From Pseudomonas viridiflava (GTDB lineage: Bacteria; Pseudomonadota; Gammaproteobacteria; Pseudomonadales; Pseudomonadaceae): a DNA stretch of 64,000 bases. Shown here piece after piece: positions 13,838-22,074 of this stretch. A model generated the notes under the pieces. The model did no database searches and had not been told where the DNA came from. It saw nothing but the letters and a program-made list of their open reading frames with translations. The DNA lies in contig NZ_RBTP01000062.1 of the NCBI RefSeq assembly GCF_003702045.1, forward strand, positions 33,996-97,995, read 5' to 3'. Position numbers and translations under genes: made by a program. The first letter of the stretch is position 1, and every line of letters begins with the position of its first letter.

Positions 13838-14593
13838 ATGCGTCGCCCAATGGTAGCTGGTAACTGGAAAATGCACGGTACCCGCGCCAGCGTCGCTGAG
13901 CTGATCGCCGGGCTTGGTAAGCAGGCGATGCCGGGTAACGTTGATGTTGCCGTGATGCCTTCGAGTCTGTTCATCGGGCAGGTGATCGATGGCCTTTCGG
14001 CCACTTCGATCAAGGTTGGCGCGCAGGATGCAGCAATACAGGCTGCGCAAGGTGCGCTGACAGGCGAAATCGCATCAAGCCAGTTGGCTGATGTCGGGTG
14101 CACACTGGTTCTGGTAGGTCACTCCGAGCGTCGCCAGTTGATTGGCGAGCAGAATGATGTGCTGAACCGCAAGTTTGCAGCTATTCAGGCAAGTGGTCTG
14201 ACACCGGTGCTCTGCATTGGTGAAACCCTGGAAGAGCGTCAGGCAGGTCGGACGCTTGAAGTGGTGGGTCGTCAGCTTGACAGTGTCATTACCGAGTTCG
14301 GTGTCGATGCGTTCGTCAATGCAGTCATCGCTTATGAGCCGGTCTGGGCCATTGGCACCGGATTGACCGCTTCGCCTCAGGAAGCGCAGGAAGTGCACGC
14401 AGCCATTCGTGCGCAACTGGCAGAAAAGAATGCCGAAGTCGCACAAGGCGTGCGACTTCTTTATGGCGGCAGCGTTAAGTCGACCAATGCGGTCGAGTTA
14501 TTCAGTATGCCGGATATCGATGGGGGGCTCATTGGTGGTGCCTCCCTGAATGCAGATGAGTTCGGTGCGATCTGTCGCGCCGCGGGAAACTGA
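13838..14593 (+). CDS. tpiA: Triosephosphate isomerase
   Basis: A 251-residue TIM barrel that interconverts dihydroxyacetone phosphate and glyceraldehyde-3-phosphate. The electrophile His95 is in GHSERRQ, the catalytic base Glu167 in AYEPVWAIGTG, and the phosphate-binding YGGSVK motif is near the C-terminus. The ATG at 13838 gives MRRPMVAGNWKMHG, with the catalytic Lys in NWKMHG. secG starts 4 bases after the stop, suggesting co-transcription. Confidence 0.98.
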   Translation: MRRPMVAGNWKMHGTRASVAELIAGLGKQAMPGNVDVAVMPSSLFIGQVIDGLSATSIKVGAQDAAIQAAQGALTGEIASSQLADVGCTLVLVGHSERRQLIGEQNDVLNRKFAAIQASGLTPVLCIGETLEERQAGRTLEVVGRQLDSVITEFGVDAFVNAVIAYEPVWAIGTGLTASPQEAQEVHAAIRAQLAEKNAEVAQGVRLLYGGSVKSTNAVELFSMPDIDGGLIGGASLNADEFGAICRAAGN

Positions 14594-14597
14594 AAAA

Positions 14598-14978
14598 ATG
14601 CTGGAAACAGTCGTAGTCGTTTTTCATCTGTTGGGTGCCCTGGGCGTTGTTGCTCTGGTATTGCTGCAGCAGGGTAAAGGTGCGGACGCAGGTGCGTCTT
14701 TCGGAGCAGGTGCGTCAAATACTGTCTTCGGAGGACAAGGAACCTCTACCTTTCTCAGTAAGTTTACTGCTATACTTGCCGCATGTTTTTTCATAACCAG
14801 CTTGGGGTTAGGTTACTTTGCTAAAGAGAAAGCTCAACAGCTGACTCAGGTAGGGTTGCCAGATCCAGCGGTATTGGAAGTGAAGCAAAAGCCGGCGGCA
14901 GATGATGTCCCGGTGCTCGAAGGGCAAAAGCCAGCTGTTGTTCCAGCTGACGTACCTCAGGCTCCAGAGCAGAAATAA
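14598..14978 (+). CDS. secG: Protein-export membrane protein SecG
   Basis: A 126-residue subunit of the SecYEG translocon. Two hydrophobic spans are visible (about 4-22 and 53-72), separated by the family's GKGADAGASFGAGAS-type cytoplasmic loop. A Pro/Ala-rich C-terminal tail follows, as in other pseudomonads. The ATG at 14598 follows directly after tpiA and matches the conserved MLETVVVVFHLLGA; upstream starts overlap tpiA and are not conserved. tRNA-Leu begins 45 bases downstream. Confidence 0.97.
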   Translation: MLETVVVVFHLLGALGVVALVLLQQGKGADAGASFGAGASNTVFGGQGTSTFLSKFTAILAACFFITSLGLGYFAKEKAQQLTQVGLPDPAVLEVKQKPAADDVPVLEGQKPAVVPADVPQAPEQK

Positions 14979-15023
14979 AAGAATTCGGCGATGTTTTTTG
15001 AGGTCGCCAAAAAGAGTTGTAAT

Positions 15024-15109
15024 GCCGAGGTGGTGGAATTGGTAGACACGCAACCTTGAGGTGGTTGTGCCCATAGGGTGTAGGGGTTCGAGTCCCCTTC
15101 TCGGTACCA
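15024..15109 (+). tRNA. tRNA-Leu (anticodon GAG)
   Basis: An 86-base class II tRNA with encoded CCA. The acceptor arm GCCGAGG pairs with the 3' strand TCTCGGT. The anticodon stem is caacc/ggttg with loop ttgaggt (GAG). A long variable arm and the T-arm GGGGTTCGAGTCCCC follow. A leucine tRNA after secG is a familiar arrangement (E. coli has leuU there). Confidence 0.97.
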
Positions 15110-15120
15110 ATTAACAGGAG

Positions 15121-15142
15121 AGCCCGCATTAGCGGGCTTTCT
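15121..15142 (+). terminator. Terminator after tRNA-Leu
   Basis: Stem agcccgc/gcgggct at 15121-15127 and 15132-15138 with a four-base loop, followed by a short T-rich stretch (tttctt). It separates tRNA-Leu from the promoter of the tRNA-fMet/nusA unit. Confidence 0.8.
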
Positions 15143-15159
15143 TGTAGGTGGATGTTCGA

Positions 15160-15188
15160 TTGACCCATAGATGGATCAGTCGTATACT
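15160..15188 (+). promoter_or_regulatory. Sigma-70 promoter of the tRNA-fMet/rimP-nusA-infB unit
   Basis: TTGACC at 15160-15165 and TATACT at 15183-15188 are separated by exactly 17 bases. The predicted start (about 15195) is roughly 10 bases before the mature tRNA. Both hexamers are near consensus, as expected for a stable-RNA promoter. Confidence 0.85.
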
Positions 15189-15204
15189 TCCGCCCCAGCT
15201 TTGT

Positions 15205-15281
<77 letters not shown>

Positions 15282-15291
15282 GTTTTAGCGG

Positions 15292-15313
15292 AGCCCCTTT
15301 TCAGGGGCTTTTT
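15292..15313 (+). terminator. Terminator 1 after tRNA-fMet
   Basis: Stem agcccc/ggggct (15292-15297 and 15304-15309) with T5 at 15309-15313. It is the first of two intrinsic terminators between the tRNA and rimP. Confidence 0.85.
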
Positions 15314-15360
15314 GTTAGCTGGACAGTACATGACGTCGATGTTCAGCGGCGTTCTCATGG

Positions 15361-15382
15361 ATGGGCTTTTGCCCATTTTTTT
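15361..15382 (+). terminator. Terminator 2 upstream of rimP
   Basis: Stem ATGGGC/GCCCAT at 15361-15366 and 15371-15376 with a TTTT loop, followed by seven T residues. Together with the terminator at 15292 it should block most read-through from the tRNA promoter, making NusA-sensitive read-through a plausible control point for rimP-nusA-infB. Confidence 0.85.
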
Positions 15383-15411
15383 ATTTTTAAAGCATGCACG
15401 AGGGGGTTCAG

Positions 15412-15870
15412 GTGTCGAGCAAGCTAGAACAGTTGCAGGCCTTGTTGGCCCCGGTGGTCGAGGCTCTTGGCTATCAATGCTGGGGAATAGAGTTTCTTTC
15501 CCAGGGCCGACATTCACTGCTGCGCATTTATATCGACAAGGAAGGTGGTGTTCTGGTGGAGGACTGCGAAATCGTCAGCCGCCAGATCAGTGGTGTATTG
15601 GACGTAGAAGATCCAATCGCCGCCGAATACACGCTTGAGGTGTCTTCTCCCGGCATGGACCGCCCACTGTTCACTCTTGAACAGTTTGCTCTGCACGCTG
15701 GGGAACAAGTGAAAATAAAGCTGCGCTCGCCCTTCGATGGCCGACGCAACTTTCAAGGCCTTCTCCGCGGGGTAGAGGAGCAGGATGTCGTGGTGCATGT
15801 AGAAGACCATGAATATCTGTTGCCGATCGACTTGATCGACAAGGCCAACATTATTCCCACGTTTGACTGA
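15412..15870 (+). CDS. rimP: Ribosome maturation factor RimP
   Basis: A 152-residue cytosolic factor needed for 30S maturation (it assists S12 and pseudoknot assembly). It has the two-domain RimP layout: an N-terminal alpha-beta domain with VEALGYQCWGIEF and EVSSPGMDRPL, and a C-terminal SH3-like domain containing FQGLLRGVEEQDV. The GTG at 15412 is preferred over the ATG at 15394 because AGGGGG lies 5 bases before it and homologues start MSSKLEQLQALLAP. It is the first gene of the rimP-nusA-infB operon. Confidence 0.96.
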   Translation: MSSKLEQLQALLAPVVEALGYQCWGIEFLSQGRHSLLRIYIDKEGGVLVEDCEIVSRQISGVLDVEDPIAAEYTLEVSSPGMDRPLFTLEQFALHAGEQVKIKLRSPFDGRRNFQGLLRGVEEQDVVVHVEDHEYLLPIDLIDKANIIPTFD

Positions 15871-15929
15871 GACGTGCCAGATACTGCGGATCCCGCGGAT
15901 CCAATGGCTTGCGAAAGGCGAGGCGTACG

Positions 15930-17411
15930 ATGAGCAAAGAAGTACTGCTGGTTGTTGAGTCGGTGTCCAATGAAAAGGGCGTTCCGGCAGGTGTAATTTT
16001 CGAAGCGCTGGAGCTGGCTCTTGCCACTGCTACCAAGAAACGTTTTGAAGATGAAGTTGAACTGCGTGTGGAAATCAACCGTCACACGGGTAACTACGAG
16101 ACTTTCCGTCGCTGGACAGTGGTCGAAGACGAAGATCTGGACGATCCAGCTTACGAGTTGGCGGTTGACCAGGCACAGGCCAAGAAGCCGGGTGCTGTGG
16201 CTGGCGATCTGATCGAAGAGAAAATCGACTCCATCGAGTTCGGCCGTATTGCCGCGCAGACCGCCAAGCAAGTCATTGTGCAGAAGGTTCGTGAGGCTGA
16301 GCGTGCTCAGGTTGTCGACGCCTACCGCGAGCGTCTGGGCGAAATCATTTCCGGCACGGTCAAAAAGGTTACACGTGACAATGTCATCGTTGACCTTGGC
16401 AACAATGCCGAAGCACTGCTGGCTCGCGAAGACATCATTTCCCGGGAGACTTTCCGGGTCGGTGTTCGCGTTCGGGCACTGCTCAAGGAAATCCGCACCG
16501 AAAACCGTGGCCCCCAGCTGATTCTGTCGCGTACTGCGCCAGAGATGCTGATCGAGCTTTTCCGTATCGAAGTACCGGAAATTGCCGAAGGTCTGATTGA
16601 GGTGATGGCTGCCTCCCGTGACCCGGGTTCGCGTGCAAAAATCGCTGTTCGCTCCAAGGACAAACGAATCGACCCGCAAGGCGCCTGTATCGGCATGCGT
16701 GGTTCGCGAGTTCAAGCCGTTTCCGGCGAGCTGGGTGGCGAGCGTGTGGATATCGTGCTTTGGGACGATAACCCGGCACAGTTCGTGATCAACGCAATGT
16801 CCCCTGCTGAAGTGGCGGCAATCATCGTAGATGAAGACGCGCATGCAATGGATATCGCGGTTGGCGCGGACAACCTGGCCCAGGCGATTGGTCGTGGCGG
16901 TCAGAACGTGCGTCTGGCAAGCCAATTGACTGGCTGGACCCTGAACGTAATGACCGAATCGGACATCCAGGCCAAGCAGCAAGCTGAAACCGGTGACATC
17001 CTGCGCAATTTCGTCGAAGAGCTGGAAGTCGATGAAGAGCTGGCGCAGGTTCTGGTTGATGAAGGCTTCACCAGCCTGGAAGAGATTGCCTACGTACCGT
17101 TGGAAGAAATGCTCAACATCGACGGCTTTGACGAAGACATCGTCAACGAGCTTCGCGCTCGTGCCAAGGATCGTTTGTTGACTAAAGCCATCGCTACTGA
17201 GGAAAAGCTGGCAGACGCCCATCCGGCCGAAGACCTGCTCTCGCTTGAGGGTATGGACAAGGATTTGGCGATGGAACTGGCGGTGCGCGGCGTAGTTACC
17301 CGCGAAGACCTGGCCGAGCAGTCTATAGATGACCTGCTCGACATCGACGGCATTGACGATGATCGTGCCGGCAAGTTGATCATGGCCGCCCGAGCCCATT
17401 GGTTCGAGTAA
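15930..17411 (+). CDS. nusA: Transcription termination/antitermination protein NusA
   Basis: A 493-residue RNA polymerase-binding factor that modulates pausing, termination and antitermination. Domains in order: N-terminal polymerase-binding domain (1-130), S1 domain (about 135-200), two KH domains (about 230-345, with IGMRGSRVQ and IGRGGQNVRLA), and two C-terminal acidic repeats (about 360-490). The ATG at 15930 follows AGGCG and gives MSKEVLLVVESVSNEKG, as in homologues; a longer frame starting 21 bases earlier lacks support. In E. coli NusA controls its own operon; the two terminators upstream make this plausible here. Confidence 0.98.
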   Translation: MSKEVLLVVESVSNEKGVPAGVIFEALELALATATKKRFEDEVELRVEINRHTGNYETFRRWTVVEDEDLDDPAYELAVDQAQAKKPGAVAGDLIEEKIDSIEFGRIAAQTAKQVIVQKVREAERAQVVDAYRERLGEIISGTVKKVTRDNVIVDLGNNAEALLAREDIISRETFRVGVRVRALLKEIRTENRGPQLILSRTAPEMLIELFRIEVPEIAEGLIEVMAASRDPGSRAKIAVRSKDKRIDPQGACIGMRGSRVQAVSGELGGERVDIVLWDDNPAQFVINAMSPAEVAAIIVDEDAHAMDIAVGADNLAQAIGRGGQNVRLASQLTGWTLNVMTESDIQAKQQAETGDILRNFVEELEVDEELAQVLVDEGFTSLEEIAYVPLEEMLNIDGFDEDIVNELRARAKDRLLTKAIATEEKLADAHPAEDLLSLEGMDKDLAMELAVRGVVTREDLAEQSIDDLLDIDGIDDDRAGKLIMAARAHWFE

Positions 17412-17438
17412 GTAGGCGCGGCCTGAGGAGAGAAGTGC

Positions 17439-19973
17439 ATGACGCAAGTCACGGTGAAAGAACTGGCCAAAGTGGTCGACACACCGGTAGAGCGCCTGTT
17501 ACAGCAGATGCGTGAGGCAGGTCTGCCGCACACCGCCGCCGAGCAAGTTGTGACCGATAACGAAAAACAAGCTTTGTTGACGCATTTGAAAAGCGGTCAC
17601 AAGGCCAAGGTGGAAGAACCGCGCAAGATCACTTTGCAGCGCAAGACCACCAGCACACTGCGCGTTGCTGGCAGCAAGAGCATCAGCGTTGAAGTGCGCA
17701 AGAAGAAAGTCTTCGTACAGCGCAGCCCGGAAGAAATCGAAGCCGAGCGCAAGCGTGAGATGGACGAACGCCGTGCAGTAGAAAATGCTGCTCGTCAAAA
17801 GGCTGAAGAAGAAGCCAAGCGTCGCACCGAGGAAGCGCCTGCTCAGCCTGCTGCTGCACAAAGTGCAGAGCAAGCCGCACCTGCGCCTGCTCAGCCTGTT
17901 GCTGCTGCAGAACCTGCACGCGAAGCGTCGGCTGCTCCGGCTCCGGCGCATCCTAACGCAGCGCCGACCGCTGAAGTCCGCAAGCGTGATGATCAACGTC
18001 GTCCGGACAAGCCGCGCGCCGATGATCGCAATGCACGCAGTGGTGATGGCGAGCGTAAGAACGCGCCTCATCGCGCTTCGGTCAAAGAGAAGGCTCCGGC
18101 TCCACGCGTTGCCCCTCGTACCACCGATGAAGAGAGCGATGGTTTCCGCCGCGGCGGTCGTGGCAAGTCCAAGCTGAAGAAGCGCAACGCGCACGGTTTC
18201 CAGAGCCCTACGGGTCCTGTGGTTCGTGATGTTGCCATCGGCGAGACCATCACTGTCGGCGAACTGTCCGCTCAGATGTCGGTCAAGGCTGCCGAAGTCA
18301 TCAAGTTCATGTTCAAGATGGGTACTCCGGTCACCATCAACCAGGTACTGGATCAGGAAACTGCCCAGTTGATCGCCGAAGAGCTGGGCCACAAGGTCAC
18401 GCTGGTCAGCGACAATGCGCTGGAAGATTCCCTGGCTGAATCGTTGAAGTTCGAAGGTGAGACGTTCTCCCGTGCGCCGGTCGTGACCGTAATGGGCCAC
18501 GTTGACCACGGTAAGACTTCCCTGCTCGACTACATTCGTCGTGCCAAGGTGGCTGCTGGCGAAGCCGGCGGTATCACTCAGCACATTGGTGCTTACCACG
18601 TTGAAACCGAGCGCGGCATGGTGACATTCCTCGACACCCCGGGTCACGCTGCGTTTACCGCAATGCGCGCTCGTGGTGCCAAGGCGACGGACATCGTGAT
18701 CCTGGTGGTTGCGGCGGACGACGGCGTAATGCCACAGACCATCGAAGCGGTTCAGCATGCTGTTGCTGCTGGCGTGCCTCTGGTGGTTGCAGTGAACAAG
18801 ATCGACAAGCCGGGCGCAGATCTCGATCGCATCCGTAGCGAGTTGTCGGTTCACGGCGTGACGTCTGAAGAGTGGGGCGGTGATACGCCGTTCGTACCGG
18901 TTTCCGCGAAAATGGGTACCGGCGTCGACGAGCTGCTCGAAGCGGTCCTGCTGCAAGCTGAAGTCCTGGAACTGAAAGCTACTCCGTCGGCTCCTGGTCG
19001 TGGTGTGGTCGTCGAGTCCCGTCTGGACAAGGGCCGTGGCCCGGTCGCGACGGTTCTGGTTCAGGACGGCACGCTGCGTCAGGGCGACATGGTTCTGGTG
19101 GGTTCGAATTTCGGTCGTATTCGCGCCATGCTCGACGAGAACGGCAAGCCGGTCAAAGAAGCAGGTCCTTCGATTCCGGTCGAAATACTGGGTCTTGATG
19201 GCACGCCGGATGCTGGCGACGAGATGTCTGTACTGGCTGACGAGAAGAAAGCCCGTGAAGTCGCTCTGTTCCGCCAAGGCAAGTTCCGCGAAGTCAAACT
19301 GGCTCGCGCTCATGCCGGCAAGCTCGAAAACATCTTCGAGAACATGGGGCAGGAAGAGAAGAAGACGCTTAACATCGTCCTCAAATCCGACGTTCGTGGT
19401 TCTCTGGAAGCATTGCAGGGCGCCCTTGGCGGCCTGGGTAACGATGAAGTGCAAGTGCGCGTAGTCGGCGGCGGTGTCGGTGGTATCACCGAGAGCGACG
19501 CCAACCTGGCACTGGCCTCCAACGCTGTACTGTTCGGCTTCAACGTGCGTGCCGATGCTGGCGCTCGCAAGATCGTCGAGCAGGAAGGTCTGGATATGCG
19601 TTACTACAACGTGATCTACGACATCATCGAAGACGTCAAGAAGGCCCTCACCGGCATGCTTGGCAGCGACGTCCGGGAAAACATCCTGGGTATCGCCGAA
19701 GTCCGCGATGTGTTCCGTTCGCCGAAATTCGGCGCGATCGCAGGGTGTATGGTTCTGGAAGGCAACGTGCACCGTAACCGTCCGATCCGTGTACTGCGTG
19801 ACGACATCGTTATCTTTGAAGGCGAGCTGGAATCCCTGCGCCGCTTCAAGGACGACGCTGCCGAAGTGCGTGCCGGCATGGAGTGCGGTATCGGCGTCAA
19901 GAGCTACAACGACGTCAAGGTCGGTGACAAGATCGAAGTCTTCGAGAAGGTCCAAGTGGCTCGCAGCCTCTAA
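17439..19973 (+). CDS. infB: Translation initiation factor IF-2
   Basis: An 844-residue GTPase that positions fMet-tRNA on the 30S subunit and promotes subunit joining. It has an IF2_N motif (residues 1-50), a long charged, Ala/Pro-rich linker (about 95-265) and a second IF2_N motif (about 270-320). The G domain follows with GHVDHGKT at 353-360, DTPGH and NKID, then the C-terminal fMet-tRNA-binding domains. The ATG at 17439 follows TGAGGAGAG. In-frame internal starts that would give shorter isoforms, as known in E. coli, were not examined. It is co-directional with nusA. Confidence 0.98.
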   Translation: MTQVTVKELAKVVDTPVERLLQQMREAGLPHTAAEQVVTDNEKQALLTHLKSGHKAKVEEPRKITLQRKTTSTLRVAGSKSISVEVRKKKVFVQRSPEEIEAERKREMDERRAVENAARQKAEEEAKRRTEEAPAQPAAAQSAEQAAPAPAQPVAAAEPAREASAAPAPAHPNAAPTAEVRKRDDQRRPDKPRADDRNARSGDGERKNAPHRASVKEKAPAPRVAPRTTDEESDGFRRGGRGKSKLKKRNAHGFQSPTGPVVRDVAIGETITVGELSAQMSVKAAEVIKFMFKMGTPVTINQVLDQETAQLIAEELGHKVTLVSDNALEDSLAESLKFEGETFSRAPVVTVMGHVDHGKTSLLDYIRRAKVAAGEAGGITQHIGAYHVETERGMVTFLDTPGHAAFTAMRARGAKATDIVILVVAADDGVMPQTIEAVQHAVAAGVPLVVAVNKIDKPGADLDRIRSELSVHGVTSEEWGGDTPFVPVSAKMGTGVDELLEAVLLQAEVLELKATPSAPGRGVVVESRLDKGRGPVATVLVQDGTLRQGDMVLVGSNFGRIRAMLDENGKPVKEAGPSIPVEILGLDGTPDAGDEMSVLADEKKAREVALFRQGKFREVKLARAHAGKLENIFENMGQEEKKTLNIVLKSDVRGSLEALQGALGGLGNDEVQVRVVGGGVGGITESDANLALASNAVLFGFNVRADAGARKIVEQEGLDMRYYNVIYDIIEDVKKALTGMLGSDVRENILGIAEVRDVFRSPKFGAIAGCMVLEGNVHRNRPIRVLRDDIVIFEGELESLRRFKDDAAEVRAGMECGIGVKSYNDVKVGDKIEVFEKVQVARSL

Positions 19974-20045
19974 ATCGCGAGCTTCAGGAGTCATGGTGAA
20001 ACATCGCATGCAAATGCCGCTGTCTTCATCATGGACTCTCAACGC

Positions 20046-20080
20046 AACGCCCGGTCTGGCATTTGTCAGGCCGGGCGTTT
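20046..20080 (+). terminator. Hairpin between infB and rbfA (weak terminator)
   Basis: Perfect arms aacgcccgg (20046-20054) and ccgggcgtt (20071-20079) enclose a 16-base loop. Only three T residues follow, so it may attenuate or protect the infB 3' end rather than stop transcription fully. Confidence 0.5.
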
Positions 20081-20132
20081 GCCGCTTTCAGACTGTCAGG
20101 GTTTGGTCCCGGATCAGTAACAGGTAACAAAC

Positions 20133-20549
20133 ATGGCAAAAGAATATAGCCGCACCCAACGTATTGGCGATCAGATGCAGCGCGAGCTGGCGCAGCTGAT
20201 CCGTCGTGAAATCAAGGACCCTCGTGTGGGTCTGGTCACCATCACCGCCGTAGACGTCAGTCGCGACGTGGGTCATGCAAAGATCTTCATGACCGTGATG
20301 GGGCAGGACAGCGCTGAAGAAATCGCGCAAAGCATCAAGGTGCTCAACGCTGCCGCAGGTTTCCTGCGCATGCAGTTGGCTCGTGAGATGAAACTTCGCA
20401 GCGTGCCGCAATTGCATTTCCACTACGACGAAAGCGTCGTGCGTGGCGCCCACCTCTCGGCATTGATCGAGCGGGCCGTGGCAGAAGACGGACAGCACCA
20501 GGAAGGTTCTGCGTCACAAGGCGTCAAGCCTGAAAGTACCGAGGAGTAA
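20133..20549 (+). CDS. rbfA: Ribosome-binding factor A
   Basis: A 138-residue single-KH-domain factor that binds 30S precursors near helix 1 of 16S rRNA and is needed for cold adaptation. The family core is intact (RTQRIGDQMQRELAQLI, KDPRVGLVTITAVDVSRD, and PQLHFHYDES near the C-terminus). The C-terminal tail is polar and variable, as usual. The ATG at 20133 lies 159 bases after infB. truB starts 3 bases after its stop. Confidence 0.97.
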   Translation: MAKEYSRTQRIGDQMQRELAQLIRREIKDPRVGLVTITAVDVSRDVGHAKIFMTVMGQDSAEEIAQSIKVLNAAAGFLRMQLAREMKLRSVPQLHFHYDESVVRGAHLSALIERAVAEDGQHQEGSASQGVKPESTEE

Positions 20550-20552
20550 AGG

Positions 20553-21470
20553 GTGGCTCAGGTCAAGCGTATACGCCGCAACGTCAGCGGGATCATCCTG
20601 CTCGACAAGCCGCTGGGTTTTACGTCCAACGCAGCCTTGCAAAAGGTTCGCTGGTTGCTCAATGCAGAGAAGGCAGGCCACACCGGCAGTCTCGATCCGC
20701 TGGCAACCGGCGTATTGCCCTTGTGCTTCGGTGAGGCCACCAAGTTCTCGCAATACCTGCTCGACTCGGACAAGTCCTACGAAACCCTGATGCAACTCGG
20801 CAAGACCACCACCACGGCCGACTCCGAAGGCGATGTTTTGCTGACGCGTCCCGTGACCGTTGGTCGTGACGATATCGAGGCCGCATTGCCCGCTTTTCGT
20901 GGACAAATCAGCCAGATACCGCCGATGTACTCCGCCCTCAAGCGTGACGGACAGCCTTTGTACAAGCTGGCACGTGCAGGGGAAGTAGTGGAGCGCGAGC
21001 CTCGTTCTGTTACTATTGCGCGCTTGGAATTACTCGCCTGCGAAGGCGACACGGCGCGTCTGTCGGTCGATTGCAGCAAGGGCACCTATATCCGGACCTT
21101 GGTCGAGGATATTGGTGAACAGCTCGGTTGTGGTGCCTACGTCGCAGAATTGCGTCGTACCCAGGCCGGCCCTTTCAGTCTGGCTCAGACAGTCACGCTG
21201 GAAGAGCTTGAACAGGTGCATGCCGATGGCGGAAACGAGGCGGTTGATCGCTTCCTGATGCCATCGGACAGCGGACTGCTGGACTGGCCGCTGCTGAAAT
21301 TTTCGGAACACAGTTCGTTCTACTGGCTGCATGGTCAGCCAGTGAGAGCACCGGACGCACCGAAGTTTGGCATGGTGCGGGTGCAGGATCATGAGGGTCG
21401 CTTCATCGGTATTGGTGAAGTCAGCGAAGACGGGCGTATTGCGCCGCGTCGATTGATTCGGTCAGAGTGA
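20553..21470 (+). CDS. truB: tRNA pseudouridine(55) synthase TruB
   Basis: A 305-residue enzyme that forms pseudouridine 55 in the T-loop of tRNAs and acts as a tRNA chaperone. The catalytic Asp48 is in HTGSLDPLATGVLP, the same number as in E. coli. The Tyr-containing YKLARAG region and C-terminal PUA-like domain follow. The start is GTG at 20553, preceded by GAGGAGTAAAGG, and is near-coupled to rbfA (3-base gap). Confidence 0.98.
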   Translation: MAQVKRIRRNVSGIILLDKPLGFTSNAALQKVRWLLNAEKAGHTGSLDPLATGVLPLCFGEATKFSQYLLDSDKSYETLMQLGKTTTTADSEGDVLLTRPVTVGRDDIEAALPAFRGQISQIPPMYSALKRDGQPLYKLARAGEVVEREPRSVTIARLELLACEGDTARLSVDCSKGTYIRTLVEDIGEQLGCGAYVAELRRTQAGPFSLAQTVTLEELEQVHADGGNEAVDRFLMPSDSGLLDWPLLKFSEHSSFYWLHGQPVRAPDAPKFGMVRVQDHEGRFIGIGEVSEDGRIAPRRLIRSE

Positions 21471-21559
21471 CCGGAACCAGTCCATCGGCAGGCTTGCCTG
21501 CAGGTGGGGTGGAACGAGGATGGCTGTCAACAGGCACGGTCAAGCCTCATTTTTTAATA

Positions 21560-21608
21560 CGAGGATCTGTCCTCGGCCTGTTGGAAACGTTTCTTCGGAA
21601 ACGCTTCC
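21560..21608 (+). promoter_or_regulatory. Two adjacent hairpins in the rpsO leader (candidate S15 autoregulatory site)
   Basis: Hairpin A: CGAGGA/TCCTCG at 21560-21565 and 21570-21575 with loop TCTG. Hairpin B: ggaaacgtttc/gaaacgcttcc at 21583-21593 and 21598-21608, one mismatch, closed by a cUUCGg tetraloop. They end 21 bases before the S15 start codon and just before its AAGGA site. S15 represses its own synthesis through mRNA leader structures in several bacteria; whether this one does is inferred. Confidence 0.45.
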
Positions 21609-21629
21609 TTGAATAAAAGGATTGCCCAC

Positions 21630-21899
21630 ATGGCACTCAGCGTTGAAGAAAAAGCTCAGATCGTAACCGACTACCAGCAAGCTGTTGGTGATACTGGTTC
21701 GCCAGAAGTGCAAGTTGCACTGCTGACCGCCAACATCAACAAACTGCAAGGCCACTTCAAGGCCAACGGTAAGGACCACCACTCGCGTCGTGGTCTGATC
21801 CGTATGGTAAACCAGCGTCGCAAGCTGCTGGATTACCTGAAAGGTAAGGACGTTAGCCGTTACAGCGCCCTGATCGGTCGTCTGGGTCTGCGTCGCTAA
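21630..21899 (+). CDS. rpsO: 30S ribosomal protein S15
   Basis: An 89-residue primary 16S rRNA-binding protein of the small-subunit platform. The family signature is clear: DTGSPEVQVALLT, the HLKxHxKDHHSRRGL-like stretch (NGKDHHSRRGLIRM) and the terminal LIGRLGLRR. The ATG at 21630 follows AAGGA by 8 bases; an in-frame TTG at 21609 lies in the leader hairpin and is rejected. pnp follows, as in E. coli, after a gap with a long stem-loop. Confidence 0.98.
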   Translation: MALSVEEKAQIVTDYQQAVGDTGSPEVQVALLTANINKLQGHFKANGKDHHSRRGLIRMVNQRRKLLDYLKGKDVSRYSALIGRLGLRR

Positions 21900-21913
21900 T
21901 AACGACGTTGCTA

Positions 21914-21976
21914 GAGGTTGGCTGTCTGTCACGAGTCATCGGGTTTTCCCGGGGGCTCTGGCAGGCTCCCAGCCTC
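21914..21976 (+). promoter_or_regulatory. Long interrupted stem-loop between rpsO and pnp (candidate RNase III processing site)
   Basis: The outer stem gaggttgg/ccagcctc (21914-21921/21969-21976, one G-U) continues into inner helices ctgtc/ggcag, gag/ctc and cggg/cccg with a TTTT loop. In E. coli, pnp mRNA is cut by RNase III in such a leader hairpin and then destabilised by PNPase itself. The position and shape agree; the function is inferred. It may also act as the rpsO terminator. Confidence 0.5.
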
Positions 21977-22074
21977 AAGTTTTATCTGGACCGTGGAAGG
22001 GGCCGATTCCCCGCGCTGCCCAAGAATTCGCAAGAAACCAGTTCCCCAAGAGCCACAAAGAAAGGTAGGAAACC

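Noticed and set aside
17499..20042. 847-codon open frame antisense to infB
   Set aside because: A shadow of the infB reading frame; low-complexity product and no start signals.
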